Assembly (NCBI GenBank): GCA_015680685.1
Contig: MNCI01003654.1
Coordinates: 10,826-74,825 of the forward strand
Direction of reading: 5' to 3'
DNA: 64,000 nt
DNA from: Gnetum montanum
Lineage: Eukaryota > Streptophyta > Gnetopsida > Gnetales > Gnetaceae
Shown here: positions 22,386 to 33,390 of the stretch, piece after piece
How positions within the stretch are numbered: the first letter of the stretch is position 1
Layout: each line of letters begins with the position of its first letter
The notes under the pieces: model-generated
Databases searched by the model: none
Seen by the model: only the letters and a program-made list of their open reading frames with translations
Told to the model about the DNA's origin: nothing
Program-made: the position numbers and the translations under genes

Positions 22386-22630
22386 AATGATGTCATTACC
22401 ATCATAAGTTGTTGGTCCTATCCTACTAATATTATTGTCATATACGTGGGAAAAAATAAGAAAGAATTTCCTATAATCATGGGAAGAGCATGGATTAGCA
22501 CTATGGATGCTAAGTTACGGATTAGAGACTTGTCCTTAGAAATTTCCAAGGAAAATGAAGTTGAAATCGTATAGAGATGTTGAGTTCCATGTATTCCATA
22601 CAATAATAATGGATGTAATGGTGTGTAGAA
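22386..22630 (+). pseudogene. E1 aspartic protease, second half
   Basis: Continuation of 3656-3840 after the Tat insertion. It reads VITIISCWSYPTN, then PIIMGRAWISTMDA and LSLEISKENEVEI, parallel to VVTTICVWSYPTN and IMGRAWLSMIDA in element F. The GRAW motif marks the C-terminal part of the retroviral-type protease fold. The intact stretch is 22383-22574, including two codons of the duplicated target. A stop follows, then a linker of about 230 bp to the RT region with no motif of its own. Confidence 0.85.
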
Positions 22631-22859
22631 AATATGGAGAATAAAACATGAAACCAATACAACATGTAATCAATGTATATAAGACATGTGGTTGCAACAA
22701 TGCCTATATGCAATAGCCACTAAACAAGAAGACATCCACTAGTTGATTATTGAAAAAGAGATAGAGTCTAAAATATGCATGGAATCATTCAATAGTGCCT
22801 ACATTAAAGAAATCAACAAGTTAGAATAGTTTAAAAGGAAACATCCCTATGTACAATCA

Positions 22860-24430
22860 TATTAAAAAGAAGACAACATCAAATGGGGATAGCTAGAAAT
22901 TCCATATAAGTATGAACCACAACCTTTCAAACTGAAAGCCCTACCATATGTACCAGAGTATGCTTTTCTAAATAACAAGAAACCAGTACTTATTAATAGA
23001 AATATTGATAGAAAATAGAATAGAAGATTATTGAAAGTAGTGAGTAAATTGCCAACAACATTCACATGGTCCTATGACAAGATAATAGGTGTAGATCCAT
23101 ATATATGTCAACCCCAAATTTATATAGATCCAATCGTCAAACTGCATCACCAACCTCAAAGAAGATTGAATCCTAAACTTAAAGCAGTGGTCAACCAAGA
23201 ATTAGAAAAACTATTAAAAGTTGGATTCATCTATCCAGTAGTAGATAGTGAATGGGTCAGTCCCTTAGTCATGGTCCCAAAGAAAGGTGGCAAGTGAAGG
23301 GTCTATATTGACTTATTAATGTTGAATTCAACAACATTCAAGGACCATTTTTCTTTATCATTTATTGACCAAGTCCTCAATATTGTTGCAAGACATTAGT
23401 AATACAGTTTCCTTGATGGGTACAGTAAGTATAACCAAATCTGCATTTCACTAGAAGATTAAGAGAAGACCACATTTACCAATCCATTGGGGACAGTTGC
23501 CTACAAGAAAATGCATTTTGACTTGTGTAATGGTCTTGCTACCTTTCAAAGGCTAGTATTGAGCATCTTCCAAAAATAAATTGGCAATGGAGTGGAAATA
23601 TTCATGGATGATTTTTCCACTTATGGACTAGACTTTAAACAAGCATTAAATCAACTAGAGCAAGTTTTAAAAAGATGTGTTGAAACTAATCTAAATCTCA
23701 ATGGATAGAAGAGCCATCAAATGATCCAAGATAGTATTGTTATGGGACATAAGATATCTCAAAAAGGAATAGAGGTGGATTTGGATAAAATAAGAGTCAT
23801 TTAAAAGATCACCCAGAGGCTACAAACTATTAAGGATGTTAGATCATTCTTTGGCCATATAGGATATTATAGAAGAATTGTTGAAAATTTTTCAAAGATA
23901 GCAAAGTCACCAATAGAGCTTACAATAAAAGATGCACCATTCCAATTGACAAAATAGTGTGAGAAGGTATTCAAGACTTTGAAATAGAAGCTGATTGAAA
24001 TAGTAATATTTTGAGCTCCAGATTAGTCTAAGCCCTTCCACATTATGACAAATGCTTCAAACTATGCACTAGGTGTAGTATTGACGTAGCTTGATGATAA
24101 AAAAAAGACCATATTACATACATTGCACCAGTAGAAGCATTATCTGGGCACAACTTAATTATAGCACTATAGAAAAGGAGCTTATGGTTGTGGTGTATAT
24201 ACTTGAAAAATCTAGACATTATGTGCTTAGTTATCCTATTTATATTCACACATATCATAGTGTCATTAGATTTTTGATGAATGAACTAGTAGTCAGTCTA
24301 AGGTTGATACAATGGCTTATGATATTATAGGAGTTTCACCTCACTATGACAGATAAGAAAGAAATAGAAAATGTTGGAGTTAATTGTTTTTTAAGACTAA
24401 GATGGAAACCACAAGAATAGGATGAACCAT
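22860..24430 (+). pseudogene. E1 reverse transcriptase and RNase H remnant
   Basis: It would copy RNA to DNA and remove the RNA strand. The RT N-terminal region includes FTWSYDKIIGVDP and RRLNPKLKAVV near 23060-23190; then GFIYPVVDSEWVSPLV and VPKKGGK (intact frame 23031-23297). Active site FMDD at 23601-23612, followed by FSTYG, the Athila style. The connection region runs to about 23960 (VRSFFGHIGYYRRI). RNase H shows LNYSTIEKELMVVVYILEK near 24155-24220 and a LSYPIYIHTYHSVIRFLMN stretch in which the expected TDH reads TYH. At least ten TAG/TAA stops break the frame. Confidence 0.85.
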
Positions 24431-24589
24431 TATCACACCAATTTTCCAATAAAAAATTGTTTATAAAAATAACAATGGCCATCAACTTAATAGAAAATTC
24501 ATTAATTACTAACTACTTGACTTATCTCACTACACAAGAGCTTTTTGTGGAGTGGAATAGGAAACAAAAGGAATAGTTCCTCCATAGAG

Positions 24590-25259
24590 TTAAATAATAT
24601 ATGGAAATATTTATAAGATATGTGCTAATAGACCAATAATATGGTGTGTTCTAGAAGAGAGCTAATAAAGAACTCTATAAGATGCACATGAGGGACCATG
24701 TGGTGATCATTATGTAGGGCACAAAATAACATTGAAGTTGATGATGGTAGGCTACTTTTGGCCTATCATATTTAGGGATGCACACAAGTTCACTCAACAT
24801 TGTGAATGATGCCAACACAATGGAGGAGTAACAATAAAAAGTGAAGGGTTACAATAATGGATTATGCCATTAGAGCCATTAGATATCTAGGAAATTGATT
24901 TTATGGGACCCATCACACTAAAGTCCAATGGGAAATTATACATTATAGTGACAATTGATTATTTCATAAAGTGCATAGAAGTAGATGCAGTCAAAGATTG
25001 CATAGCCAAAAACAACTACTAAATTCTTTCAACAATACATGGTGAATAGATTTGCACTACCACATATGCTCATATTTAACAATGGAACACATTTTATAGG
25101 AGATACATTTAAAATCTAATGCAACAACTTGGGGTGAATCAGAAATTAACTACACCATACCATCCCCAAGGAAATGGTCAAGAAGAAGTAACTAATCAAG
25201 AAATCACTAGAATAGTTAGTTGATTTAAAAAGGATTGGAGCACTAAGTTGAATGATGCC
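24590..25259 (+). pseudogene. E1 integrase, first part (cut by element A)
   Basis: N-terminal zinc segment with DAHEGPCGDHYVGHK and a later HCE-CQHNGG (the Trp before it is a stop). The core has FMGPIT, VTIDYF (first Asp), a decayed second motif near 25075, and GQEEVTNQEITRIV (third acidic Glu kept). The reading is interrupted at LNDA by element A and resumes at 36097. Confidence 0.85.
25255..25259. repeat. Target-site duplication of element A, left copy (ATGCC)
   Basis: Pairs with ATGCT at 36092-36096 (4 of 5, one C/T difference). Joining the flanks matches the integrase text of A and F at this point. Confidence 0.8.
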
Positions 25260-26045
25260 CGATGGGACGCGATATCGCGTCGGCCCCTACGATATCGCGT
25301 ATGCGATATCACAGCCCGTCACCTTGTCTATAAATAAGAGGCAGCTTTGCCTTGTTTGCTCATCTAGATCTTGACCCTTAGCTAAAATCTGGCAGTTTTA
25401 TCATTCCAGAGATAGAATAATTTCCATGTGCCCATAGTAGGAGTCTCAAAGTGAATGGATCTTTATTTGAGCAAATTGTACTTGAGCATACATTTGTGTA
25501 CAACAATAAAGAGAAATTTTTTGATAAACCTTGCAGTACATGGACTAAGCTAAATAGGATTGAATTATTGTTAAATGTTTAAATGCTTTCTTAGTTAATT
25601 AATTCTCTCTTAACCCTTAACTCTCCTAGTTAAGTGCATTCAGTATGACCACTTTGAACACGTATGTAATGCTTGGTAACCCAGTCACAAGTAGCATTTG
25701 GTAATCCCAGTAGCGTTACACTGGTTTAGGGTGTGTGTGGTAAGTGGGAATAGATACTGGTGCTAGGATCATTAGAACTTAGTTAATATAAGTTAGTCAC
25801 TTAGTCTCTTCACCCTCTCCCTATTAGCATAGGTGTTAAAAAGAGAAAAGACATAAAAATCATATACCTCAAACTTACTTAACCATACAATTGTGAAAAT
25901 ACAAGTAAGTCTAGGAAGACAATAATTGATTAACCTTAAGTATTCCATAAGGTGCGTAGGTACTTAGTCCTTGGAGTTCGACCGAATCATGTGTGAGATG
26001 CTCGTATTAGTATGGTTGAGTGTAGGGGTACCTCGTCACTCATCA
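25260..26045 (+). repeat. Element A 5' LTR
   Basis: It begins CGATGGGACG (TGATGGG in the partner; first base mutated) and ends CACTCATCA. GATATC palindromes lie at 25271, 25291 and 25305; TATAAATA is at 25329-25336. Confidence 0.92.
25271..25336 (+). promoter_or_regulatory. LTR promoter: GATATC array plus TATA box (A, 5' LTR)
   Basis: Three GATATC sites with start-to-start steps of 20 and 14 bp. The last ends 18 bp before TATAAATA. The same 18-bp gap occurs in all six LTRs of this type in the window. Confidence 0.75.
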
Positions 26046-26046
26046 T

Positions 26047-26064
26047 TGGGGCCGTTGCCGGGGA
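26047..26064 (+). other. Element A primer-binding site (tRNA-Asp)
   Basis: 17 of 18 bases match TGGCGCCGTTGCCGGGGA, one base after the LTR end. This is the tRNA-Asp type used by Athila elements. Confidence 0.9.
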
Positions 26065-26190
26065 CTTAGTTGTTTGTGTGCTACGTAGAACGTAGGAAAT
26101 CATTCACATCATTGGGAGCTAAAACAAACGCTTAGGGTTAATCAGGAGAAAAATAACATAACGGTAAACAACACACCGAACAAGACTAAA

Positions 26191-26922
26191 ATGTCTTGTT
26201 CTTCAAACAAAAGCACTTCACCGCCTAGGAACAACACTAGAGATAGTCGGCGGCACAACACACATAACCAAAATCCACCAGTTCCTCAACAATTCAGTGT
26301 GGTGTGTATTCATCACGATGAATATATACCTGACTTTACCTTTGTCTTCCATCAAGATGAACAACTGCATTGGAGAGACTTGGAGGGTAACATAGTGTTA
26401 CCCCAAGATAGAGCAGCCCCCAACATGCCCCTTCGTGCCTTTGCACGAATAGGCATGTTACAATTATACGCTGAGTATGTTGCATGTGATTACAACGCAA
26501 GGGACTACCATCCCACAAAAGTGGAATGTGAATGGGACTCATAGCAGGAGAGTTACCACACATCGTTAAAGGGTAAAGAACCCCATAATGCTTCGACCGT
26601 CATAAGAGAAATTAAGGGTGGTGAACCAATTTCAATAGGTTCTCCACAAAATGATGTTCCCCCTCCTAACGATAGTGAGGAGGTGGTGTATTAGAACCTT
26701 TGCTCCATGATACATAACCCCAGTTCTGATTCCCATGAACACCAAGTGTTCAATGAGGGAACACAAACACAAGATAAGTGTGAGCATTCTGATCGTCATC
26801 ACGATCGGTGTCGAGATCACCGAAGAGAAGGTAGGAAACATCATCATGGTGATGGTTCTCCTTCCTCTTCCCCTTCATCATCACATTCACCCTCTCCTTC
26901 AATGTTTGGATGCAGTCATAAG
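26191..26922 (+). pseudogene. gag: Element A gag, N-terminal part
   Basis: The ATG at 26191 opens a 117-codon frame with a Ser/Arg/His-rich start, then CIHHDEYIPDFTFVFHQDE and HWRDLEGNIVLPQDRA, a block shared with E1, D (in part) and F. After a stop (TAG for an expected codon at 26542) a Ser/His/Arg-rich low-complexity part follows: HRDRRHD-like repeats and (SPS)n near 26860-26905. The coding sequence is then cut by the solo LTR; it resumes at 27934. Confidence 0.8.
26918..26922. repeat. Target-site duplication ATAAG, left copy
   Basis: Perfect match to 27929-27933 on the other side of the solo LTR. Confidence 0.9.
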
Positions 26923-26933
26923 TGATGAGATGC

Positions 26934-27016
26934 GATATCGCATGCACCGCGATATCGCGTCGTCCCCTGCGATATCACGTACGTGATATCGTGGTCCATT
27001 TCCAAATCTATAAATA
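26934..27016 (+). promoter_or_regulatory. LTR promoter: GATATC array plus TATA box (solo LTR)
   Basis: Four GATATC sites with steps of 17, 20 and 14 bp; 18 bp between the last site and TATAAATA. Confidence 0.75.
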
Positions 27017-27261
27017 AGATGCGGCACTCCCCTTATTTCCCATCCTGGTCTAGAAGTAGAAAAACTCTGGTAGTTTGATCACTCTAGAGATAGATTATTT
27101 TCCATGCGCTCGTAGTAGGAGTCCTAGAGTGAACGGATCTTTATTCGAGCAACATTGTACCTGAACACAAGTTGTGTACGGCAATAAAGACGAGCTTTCT
27201 GTATAAACCTTGGAGTGCATGGAATAGGATTTTATTTAATTGCTATTTATTTCTTTCCTAG

Positions 27262-27485
27262 AATGCGATACGAGTATGACTTGATTACGAGCATCTAAGG
27301 ATGTGTACGGTTAGTCAAGGAATCGGCTGCTCGTCGCATGCAGTATGAGTACGACTTGATTATGAGCATCTCGTGTACTTGGTAACCCAGTGGCGTATCC
27401 AGGATATACACTTGGTTATCCCAGTGGTAGTCGTGCACAACGGATGTGTACGGATAGTCAAGGAATCAGTTGCTCATCGCACTTA
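27262..27485 (+). repeat. Internal tandem duplication in the solo LTR
   Basis: The block with GAGTATGACTTGATTACGAG, GGATGTGTACGG and TCAAGGAATCGG-TGCTC occurs twice, the second copy split by a short GGTAACCCAG-type insert. The minus-strand solo LTR has the same duplication at about 44470-44660. Confidence 0.7.
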
Positions 27486-27928
27486 GGCAAGATAGATTCT
27501 CTCAACCCTTTCCTCCTAGTTAGGTGCCTCAGTACGACCACTTCGAGCACATGCGTTACGTGTGGTAATCCTAGTAACGATTAGCGTTTGGTAGCCACAG
27601 TTGCATGGTTCAGGGTCTGTACAGTAAGTGGGAATGGATGCTGATGCTAGTTAATTTAGACTTAGGACATTAGTTAGAGTTAGTTAGCTTTCTTAACCCT
27701 TCACCTCATAGCATAGGAGAAAAACCAGAAAAGACTATAAAAATCATATACCTCAGACTTACTTAACCATACACCGTGACACATACAAGTAAGTTTGGGA
27801 AGACAACGAATGATTAACCCCAAGTGTTCCATGGGGCATGTAGGCATTTAGTCTGCGGAGTTCGACTGGATTGCACGTGCTATGCTTGTTTCGTATGGTT
27901 GAGTGTAGGGGTACCTTGCCACTCATCA

Positions 27929-27933
27929 ATAAG
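27929..27933. repeat. Target-site duplication ATAAG, right copy
   Basis: Pairs with 26918-26922. Confidence 0.9.
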
Positions 27934-29790
27934 AAACCTAACCATGAGGATAAGGGTAAGCAAAATGAGAGAGCTTGATGAGAGAGTCGAGAGCGAGGAC
28001 GAGGGCATTCTAAGGAATCATGACATGGAAGAAGGGAAAGTAGGGAATCGCGTAGGCATCACAGATTCCATGAGAGAAATGACCATGATGAACCCCTACT
28101 TGCAACCCAAAGCATGTTAGACATCACAGAGGCTGTTAGAATACCTACAAGGCACCAAAAAGATAGCCGAATCAAGAGAGTAGACATGAATAATATCCCA
28201 CGATTTAAGGGGGGATACAACGCTAATCCACAGAACCACTGACAAGCATTTCACGATGCCTGTGCCTTGTAGAACATTGAAAACGAGTGGAAAAAGTTAA
28301 AGTTGTTTCCAAGGATACTCACAAAAGAAGTGGAAAGCTAGTATTGGTCCTTAGAGCCAGAATCCATTTGAAGGTGGAGTACGATGCTAGAACTGTTTAA
28401 CGATAAATATCAGATGTACTCCTGAGTGTCCAACTTGTGAAAGCAGATCCAAGGATGGAAGTAGGGCAATCATGAACCCTTGGATGCTGCCATGGGCCGA
28501 TATTATGCACTATTACATCGTTGCCTAGGCCGTGGTTATGCACAACGGGATCAACTACGCCATCTCATAGATGGGCTAAGACATGAAACCAAGATAACCC
28601 TTGGAACATATGCCCAAGGGAGATTATCAGAGCTTAGGTCCCATGAGGTTCATAGATTGTTGGAGCAAGTAGCTAAGGAAGAAGGAGAGCTACGTAAGAG
28701 AGAAAGCGTGGAAGAGTATAACCGATCCTTCCCTCCAAAAGAGGGGAGTGAGATTCTATGAGGAGGAGGATGAGTCACCGCTCGAAGAGTTGGTGAGTAG
28801 GAAAACCTTGTCACTTCAAAAATTAACAACAGAAGTGTTAGCTAAGGTAGATCAGATGTGGGACTCCTTAGATAGTAGATTTGAAATTATTTTAAAAATT
28901 GTAGAGGAGTCTAAGGAGCGAAGTAGTAACCATGATAAGAAAAAGAAGAGGGATTTGGACCATGCACGTAACAAAGGTAAGGGTAAAATGACTATCAATG
29001 AAGAGGTTGTGGATTCTGATATGGATAATGATGGTGAGTGTGAAATATGCTAGTATGACCATCCTAAGGGATGTTGCCCAATAATCTCACATCTACAAGA
29101 GTCCGGGGTGTATGCACTTAACCCACGACTTAACAAATGGCAAGCACCCCATTGGTTACCTTATCCCCAAGGTAACCCAAGGTAGTTTCACCAACCATTA
29201 ACGTATTATTCAAGTGGAACTCCACCACAATCTATTGAGCAACACCAGCATTGGCAATACCCACAGTCATGGGGGATGCCACCGCCTAGGCAACAATACC
29301 CTTACCGGCAACCGGATCCATATAGCTACTACATGCAGCAACCAATCTCTCCAAGTGACTCTTTTGGTCACGCTACCCCACAATGTCACTACCAAGCTTG
29401 GAAGTACTATAGGAATCCTTCTTATGGGAGAGACACATCACACGCATACCATCCTCCGAACCCATCCATGACTCTTACACCAATAGCTCCACTACCAACC
29501 GCTCCAACAATGCAAGCGGTATTCCCCACTCAACTGCAACAACCCAATGTCACGAGGGCTTCAAATCCTCAAACTGCAGTTGGTTCTAATAATCTTATGC
29601 CGAAAAGACCTTTCTTTAGAACCAACAATCCAACTAAGCCCTCACCATCACAAGCAGTTGAACATCTAATCACCTTTGTACCAAATAAAGTTTTGGGATC
29701 TCCTTCAACCCAAAAATCGAGCTTAACACACATAGTTATGTTAACACATGCCGTTATTGACTAGATTAAGGTGGACCACCTTCCCAAGAA
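27934..29790 (+). pseudogene. gag: Element A gag, C-terminal part
   Basis: It resumes with a charged segment, then the core Gag domain (KRVDMNNIPRFKGGYN at about 28170-28220, ESWYW-like and RRWSTMLELFNDKY motifs with stops) and a helical segment (intact frames 28480-28761 and 28748-29053). A Cys-His motif C-x2-C-x3-H-x3-C-C follows near 29040-29075, then a long Pro/Gln/Tyr-rich tail (29276-29760) ending in a LTHAVID stretch just before the protease. The Trp codon of that stretch has become TAG. Confidence 0.85.
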
Positions 29791-30290
29791 ATTCTCTGAT
29801 CCTAGAAGTCCTCTAATCTACCTCCAAGTCACTGGGAATGAACCATGTAAAGCTCTTATGGACTCAGGTTTCGGAGTCAACTTAATATCACAGGAGATGT
29901 ACAAAGCCTAGAACTTGCCTCCACTAAGGAAGAGTAACATTCGACTAGAGCTGGCTGACCAGTCCATCATTGTCCATTTGGAACTAGTGGAGGACATCAT
30001 TACCACTATGAGTGGTTGATCATATCCAGCTGATTTCCTAGTGATACAAGTAAACAATGGTAAGGGGGACTTCCTAATCATAATGGGAAGAGCATGGCTA
30101 AGCATTATAGATGCATGCCTAGGAATCTGTGATCTTTCCCTGGAAATATCCAAGAAGAACCCTTTTGGAAAGATCGAGAAGAAAAAAATTCCATGCATCG
30201 CATACAGTGACACAGGGTGCCATTGTGTGCAAAAATCATGGGTTATGTGAAGTTTAGCATTGCCTGCATACGATTGGTATGCACAAGAAA
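29791..30290 (+). pseudogene. Element A aspartic protease
   Basis: It starts after KFSDPRSPLIYLQ; the catalytic loop reads LMDSGFGVNLIS near 29857-29890 with the DSG triad intact, unlike E1 and F. Then LADQSIIVHL, the flap region, and IIMGRAWLSIIDACLGI near 30080-30130. A stop interrupts at the expected Trp of the MSGWS block. The frame continues with EISKKNPFGKIEKKK to about 30240. Confidence 0.85.
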
Positions 30291-30429
30291 TTAATATACA
30301 AAGGTGCTTGTATGCAGCAGCCACATAACAAGAGGACACCATGTGGCTGATGGCTGATCAAGAGAGTAACTTAATAACATGCATGGAATCAATTGAGGGA
30401 ATAACTAGTGCTTACATTAGAAGCATAGA

Positions 30430-32060
30430 CACACTTTAGCAAGTCCGTTGCCAACTTCCAAACCTTATCCTCAAAAACATCAACTGGGGGAAGTTGGAAA
30501 TTCCTGAGAGATTCAAACAAGAGCCCCTTGATTTGAAACCATTGTCCACCGGTGTGGAGTATATGACCCTTGAAAATGGAAAACTGGTAATCATCAATGC
30601 AAAACTTGTTCCCAAACAAAAAGAAAGACTGCTGAAAGTCATAAACAAGTAGTGAAAAGCCTTTGCCTGGTCATACCCCAAGTTAACTGGAATAGACCCT
30701 AGGATATGCCAGCATAGGATTTACATGAATCCCTCCATTAAAACTTGAAAACAACCACAGAGGCGATTGAACCCAAAATTGAAACAAATGGTAAAAGAAG
30801 AGATAAAATAGTTTCTTAAGGTTGGGTTCATATATCCCATTGTTGATAGTGAATGGGTTAGCCCTTTGGTGATTGTGCCTATGAAGGGAGGCAAATGGAG
30901 GGTGTGTATAGATTTTAGGCTGCTAAACATGGCAACATTTAAGGATCATTTCTCATTGCCATTCATTGACCAAGTCTTGGACACTATAGCAGGGCATCAC
31001 TATTATAGTTTTCTGGATGGGTATAGTGGATATAACCAAATATGGATAGCACCAGAAGATCAAGCCAAAACAACATTCACCAGTCCTTAGGGAACATTTG
31101 CATATAAACAAATGCCATTTGGCTTGTGCAATGCTCTTGCCACGTTTCAACGTTTAGTTCTAAGCATATTCCAACAACAAATAGGAAATGGAGTAGAAGT
31201 ATTCATGGATGACTTCTCCACTTATGGGACAAGCTTTGATTAAGCCCTGGACCAATTAGAGCAAGTGCTAAAACGATGTGTAGAAACCAAATTAAGGCTC
31301 AACTGGTAGAAAAGCCATTTGATGGTCTAAGAGGGCGTAGTACTTGGGCATAAAATTTCACATTCAGGAATAGAGGTAGACCTATAGAAAGTTAGGATCA
31401 TCCAAGGAATCACTCGACAACCAGAAACTATGAAAGACATTCAGTCATTCCTTGGACACACTGGCTACTATCGAAGATTCATTGAGAACTTCTCCAAGAT
31501 TGCCAAACCATTGGTAGAACTAACGAAGAAGGATGCACCATTCGAATGGACCAGGAAATGTGAACGAGCATTCCAAACTCTGAAATAAAGGCTTGTAGAA
31601 ACTCCCATTCTACAAGCCCCTAACTGGTCCAGACCATTCCATATAATGACTAACACATCCAATTATACCTTAGGAGCTATACTTACACAGTTAGATGACC
31701 AAAAGTGCCCTTATTACATCCACTGTGCAAGTAAGATTATAGCTAGTGCACAACTTAACTACACAACTATAGAAAAATAATTAATGGTTGTAGTGTTTGC
31801 ACTGGACAAGTTTAGGCACTATGTGTTAGGCTACAAAGTGTACATTCATACAGATCATAGTGCAATTAGGTTCCTCATGAACAAGCCAATGGTTAGCCCT
31901 CATATTATACGTTGGCTGATAATCCTACAGGAGTTTGATCTAACGATGATAGATCAAAAGGGCATCGAGAACGTAGTTGCAGATCACTTATCTTGGTTGC
32001 ACTGGGACAACAAAGAGGATGAATACGCGATATTAGATCATTTTCTAGATGTAGCCCTCT
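30430..32060 (+). pseudogene. Element A reverse transcriptase and RNase H
   Basis: Linker with INWGKLEIPERFKQEPL (near 30480), then RT: RRLNPKLKQMVKEEI, GFIYPIVDSEWVSPLV, GGKWRVCIDFRLLN, YSFLDGYSGYNQIWI (intact frame 30866-31090), active site FMDD at 31202-31213 with FSTYG. Connection with [20 protein letters not shown] near 31440-31500. RNase H: LNYTTIEK, MVVVFALDKFRHYVLGYKVYIHTDHSAIRFLMN and ENVVADHLS (intact from 31784), all key acidic positions kept in this last part. Scattered TAG/TAA stops elsewhere. Confidence 0.88.
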
Positions 32061-33390
32061 TTGTCGATGTAGTGAATAACCAACCCATGGGAACAAAGTG
32101 GTATAGTAGCATTCTTACCAATCTCCTTTCCAAACAAACACCACAGGAGCTGAACTTTAGGAAGAAACAACATTTTCTCCACAGAGCCAAGTACTTCATG
32201 GAGAACAATGGAAAAATTTACAAAGTCTATCCTGATGGCTTGGTTCGATGGTGTGTGCCTGATATGGACTAACTAAGAGTTCTCTAGGATGCACATGAGG
32301 GCCCTTGTGGGGGTCAGTATGCAGGGAGACGAACAACTATTAAGATCCTGCTTGCAGGATATTACTAGCCAACACTATTTCAGGATGCCCATCATTTTTT
32401 CCAATCCTGTGAGCGCTGTCAACATGATGGAGGAATGACTACTAGAATGGAGGATCCACAACAATGGATTCAACCTTTGGAACCCTTCGACATTTGAGGA
32501 ATAGACTTTATGGGGCCCATTACACCAATGTCCAATGGAAAAGATTATATCATTGTTGCTATTGACTATCTAAAAAAATGGGCTAAAGTAGCTATTGTAA
32601 TAGACTGCACATCATCTACAGCTACACAATTTTTACAGCAACAAGTTGTAAATAGGTTTGGTGTGCTGCGTGCACTTATCTTGGATAATGGAATGTATTT
32701 CACGGGTGCAACCTTTCGAAAATTGATGCAACGCTTAGGGGTTGAACATAAATTGATTACACCTTATCACCTCCAAGCTAATGGCCAAGCTGAGGTCACT
32801 AATTTGGAGATTACTAGAATATTAACAAGGACAATTAGCAAATATAGGTGAGATTAGAGCACTAAACTGAACGATGCTCTCTAGGCATACCGCTCCACTT
32901 GGAAACTCTCTATAGGATACTCTCCCTATGAGTTAGTGTACAGAAAACTTCGAAAGCTTCTAATTCAAACCGAGCTCTGTACACTGTCCATGGCACGTGA
33001 CCTTCACCTTGACCTTGATCTAGCATAAAAACAAATATTGGCAACTCTAAACATGCTAGAAGAAAATCGATTGGTTGCCTTGTCATCAAATGAGTTACAT
33101 AAGGCACATAACAAACAACGTCATGACTTAAAAATTTAAAAGGTTAAGTACTAACCAAGAGATAAGGTCTTTTACTGGAACCCCACACATGTGCCCCAAA
33201 GCACGAAATTTCAAACCTTGTGGGAAGGACCTTACATCATTCACACAACCTTTCCCTCAGGAGCCATGACCATATACAAACTCGAAAGCCCTGACAAGAG
33301 ATTATTGGTCAACATTCAACAAACCAAACCCTTCCATGAACTTAGAACAGCTAGTGCACACAATACCTCTGAGAGAGGATGACCTCGTTC
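32061..33390 (+). pseudogene. Element A integrase
   Basis: The 162-codon frame from 31784 runs into the integrase N-terminal region (to 32272). The zinc segment reads AHEGPCGGQYAGRR, with the second His changed to Gln, then SCERCQHDGG. The core frame at 32510-32851 keeps the DDE triad: VAIDYL, ILDNGMYFTG and GQAEVTN. The C-terminal part has YWNPTHVPQS, LWEGPYIIHTTFPSGAMTIYKLES (33191-33382) and TKPFHELR. One frame break and a few stops separate the pieces. Confidence 0.88.

Larger units (their letters stand above)
26923..27928 (+). mobile_element. Solo LTR (1006 bp) inside element A gag
   Basis: It begins TGATGAGATGCG and ends CACTCATCA, flanked by perfect ATAAG repeats. No internal region exists, so it arose by LTR-LTR recombination or was the remnant of such an event. 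It has four GATATC sites (26934, 26951, 26971, 26985) and TATAAATA at 27009-27016. It is about 220 bp longer than the LTRs of A because of an internal tandem duplication (27262-27485). It belongs with the minus-strand solo LTR at 44065-45043. Confidence 0.92.

Noticed and set aside
26735-26986. His/Arg-rich frame crossing into the solo LTR
   Set aside because: It is an out-of-frame reading of gag that continues into LTR sequence across the insertion point.
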